Assembly: GCA_964030785.1 (NCBI GenBank)
Contig: OZ034977.1
Location: 33,086,152 to 33,150,151 of the forward strand
DNA length: 64,000 nt
Reading direction: 5' to 3'
Source: Siderastrea siderea
Lineage: Eukaryota; Cnidaria; Anthozoa; Scleractinia; Rhizangiidae
Part shown: positions 61,851 to 64,000 of the stretch, in pieces
How the letters are laid out: every line of letters begins with the position of its first letter
Numbering within the stretch: position 1 is the stretch's first letter
Program-made: the position numbers and the translations under genes
The notes under the pieces: generated by a model
Told to the model about the DNA's origin: nothing
What the model saw: only the letters and a program-made list of their open reading frames with translations
The model's database searches: none

Positions 61851-62648
61851 TATAACGAACCTCATATAAACCTCATATAAGGAACTTAGTTAAGAAATTG
61901 GGACATCGAATTAGTGTTTTTAATCGTATCTTACATATGCTCGATCAAAAGTCTCACCTGGCATATTACAATGGTTTGGTCCTGCCATATTTAGACTACG
62001 CAGATATAGTCTGAGGGGACCATCCTGGGTTGAAATCTGAGATGGACCAATTACAGGGCTTTCAAAATAAGTTTGCCAAAAAGGTTTTAAGGAAGAACGT
62101 TTCTTCCAAAGAAGCTTTAAAAACTCTAAAGTGGTTGCCACTGGAATGTCGTCGACGTGGGCATCGTTGTGAATTAGTTCAAAATGCTATTAAGGGAAAT
62201 ATCCCTGAACATTTTGACAACTTTCGATCGCCACTCAACTCTTCTCACGGCTATAATACCAGGAATGGCTATTTGCCCAGATTACCTAAAGTTAAGTCTG
62301 ATTGGGGTAGACGCGTCACCTCATTCCAAGCCTTTAACGACTGGATGGCTCTTCCCATGGACTTGAGGAGGCCCATGCCATGCAATACATTTAATAGGCT
62401 CTTGAACACCTTTTTATCAAATCTAATTATATGATTCAATAGTTTTAGCAAAATATGTATTTATATTTTAAGGACCTTTGATCTATTTTTACCATATTTG
62501 TACTTTTTATATTTTTAGTTTTAGCTTGTATCTATTACAATGTTTAGTTTTATTTTATTCTTTTGTTATAGAGGACCTCCCTGAAAACCACTCAACGTGA
62601 TGGGAGTAACCTCTTTAAAGATTAATTATTATTATTATTATTGTAATT

Positions 62649-62677
<29 letters not shown>
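61851..62677 (+). pseudogene. CR1/L2-like LINE C-terminal fragment with ATT-repeat tail
   Basis: Reads YYNGLVLPYLDYADIV, then TGA (62012-62014) where LINE relatives usually have Trp. It then continues in the same frame through LQGFQNKFAKKVLRKN, KWLPLECRRRGHRCELV and HGYNTRNG to the stop at 62432. This is the C-terminal, post-RT part of CR1/Jockey-group LINEs; the RT itself is missing, so it is a 5'-truncated insertion. The 3' UTR holds GAGGACCTCCCTGAAAA and ends in an (ATT)n tract (62622-62676), a tail type common for this group. Confidence 0.8.
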
Positions 62678-62679
<2 letters not shown>

Positions 62680-64000
62680 AAATAACCCAACCGGTTCAAA
62701 TGACCCCACCAGTTCAAATGAGAGAACCATATCAAATGAACCAACCGGTTGAAATGACGCAACCATATCAAGTGAGCCAACTGGTTCAAATGGCCCAACC
62801 ATATCAAATGACTCAACCCCTTCAAATAGCCCAACCATATCAAATGAGCCAACGGGCTCAAATAAGCCAATCAGATCAAATAAGCCAACCAGATCAAATG
62901 ACCCAACCATATCAAATGTCCCATCAGGTTCAAATAACCCAACCAGTTCAAATGGCCCAACCATATCAAATGACTCAACCAGTTCAAATAGCCCACCCAT
63001 ATCAAATGAGCCAACGGTCTCAAATAAGCCAAAAATATCAAATAAGCCCACCAGATAAATCACCCAACCCTATTACATGACCCAACAGGTTCAAATGCCC
63101 CAACCAGTTCAAGTGCCCCAACCATATCAAATGGCTCAACCGGTTGAAATGAACCAAACCATATCAATGAGCAAACCGGTTTAATTGACCCAACCATGTC
63201 AAATGAGCGAACCGGTTCAAATGACCCAACCGGTTTAAATGACCCAACTAGTTTAAATTGCCCAACCTGTTTAAATGGCCCAGCCATTTCAGATGACTCA
63301 ACCGCTTCAAATTGCCCAACCATATCGAATGAGCCAACCGGCTCAACGAAGCCAATCATATCAAACAAGCCAACCAGATCAAATGACCCAACCATATCAA
63401 ATGACCCAACCAGTTTAAATGGCCCACAGATATCAAATGACCCAACAAGTTCAAATGACTCAACCAGTTCAAATGGCCCAACCATATCAAATGACTCAAC
63501 CGGTTTAAATAGCCCAAGCATATTAAATGAGCCAACCGACTCAAATAAGCCAAAAATATAAAATACGCCCACCAGATCAAATCACCCAACCCTATCACAT
63601 AACCCAAAAGGTTCAAATGATCCAACCAGTTCAAATGGCCCAACCGCCTTAAATGGCCCAACCATATCAAATGAACCAACTGGTTCAAATGGCCAATCTA
63701 TATGAAATAATCCAATCAGATCAAATGACGCAACCGGTTCAAATGGCGCACCCATATCAAATGAGCAAACTGGTTTAAATGGCTGAACCAACCTGCTCAA
63801 ATAAACCAATCATATCAAATAACCCAACCGGTTCAAATGATTCAACCAGATCAAATGATCGAACCGGTTCAAATGGCCCAAACATGTCAACTCACCCAAT
63901 CAGTTGAAATGGCCCAACCATATCAAATGTCTCAACCGGTTCAAATGGCCAAACCATGTCAAATGACCCAGCCATATCAAATGACCCACCCGCTTCAACT
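62678..64000 (+). repeat. 18-bp minisatellite array 9 (continues past the window)
   Basis: About 73 units to the window edge, resembling segments of arrays 6 and 8 (AACGGGCTCAAATAAGCC, AGCCAAAAATATCAAATAAG). Confidence 0.95.

Noticed and set aside
30063..64000. Long ORFs on both strands in the 18-bp arrays (for example 45728-46696 minus, 322 codons; 43686-44336 minus, 216 codons)
   Set aside because: They are products of an 18-bp period without stops in four frames. Overlapping antisense ORFs exist over the same bases, repeat units vary without codon bias, and the peptides match no protein family.
1..64000. A host gene or a novel multi-gene system
   Set aside because: All recognisable coding blocks are transposon proteins. 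No conserved host domain, operon-like cluster or repeated gene set was found on either strand.

Overview
The window looks like animal nuclear DNA, most probably from a cnidarian and possibly a stony coral. It contains no operons or ribosome-binding sites. Its coding remnants belong to metazoan transposon families: L1/Tx1-type and CR1-type LINEs, hAT, CACTA/EnSpm with introns, a Penelope-like element with a GIY-YIG nuclease, and a THAP-bearing P-like element. Several tRNA-derived SINE heads resemble repeats I recall from coral genomes. The organism call is from memory and was not searched. I see no intact host gene.

Two tandem repeats make up more than half of the window. One is an 18-bp minisatellite (core CAAATGRCCCAACC plus 4 variable bases). 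It occupies about 21 kb in nine arrays, all in the same orientation (5374-6315, 14216-14665, 24534-24682, 30063-34134, 35658-36754, 39687-46432, 55338-58040, 58285-61850, 62678-end). The other is a 97-bp satellite, about 16 kb in total (mainly 7225-10240, 12243-14215, 15001-18990, 21040-23088, 24683-26450, 46541-48345). Both create many long ORFs that are by-products of the repeat period.

Layout. 1-5373: an L1/Tx1-type LINE, frameshifted and split by a 3-kb hAT element. 5374-6315: 18-bp array, followed by a CGTAAA-rich spacer. 7085-24682: 97-bp satellite with duplicated interspersed modules and a SINE cluster. 24683-30062: satellite end, a GTATTCG-rich boundary segment and a degenerate CACTA copy. 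30063-46432: 18-bp arrays interrupted by a 1.5-kb TTAA-flanked element and a 2.9-kb P-like element. 46433-55337: a second copy of the satellite / boundary / CACTA module, with a Penelope insertion. 55338-64000: 18-bp arrays interrupted by a Penelope-like scrap and a CR1-type LINE tail.

The genes do not cooperate in any pathway. The window records nested transposition plus segmental duplication. Two CACTA copies share the same SINE-plus-MITE insertion in the same intron and the same junction into an 18-bp array, so they were duplicated after those insertions. Every transposase or reverse transcriptase recognised carries at least one frameshift, nonsense codon, truncation or deletion.
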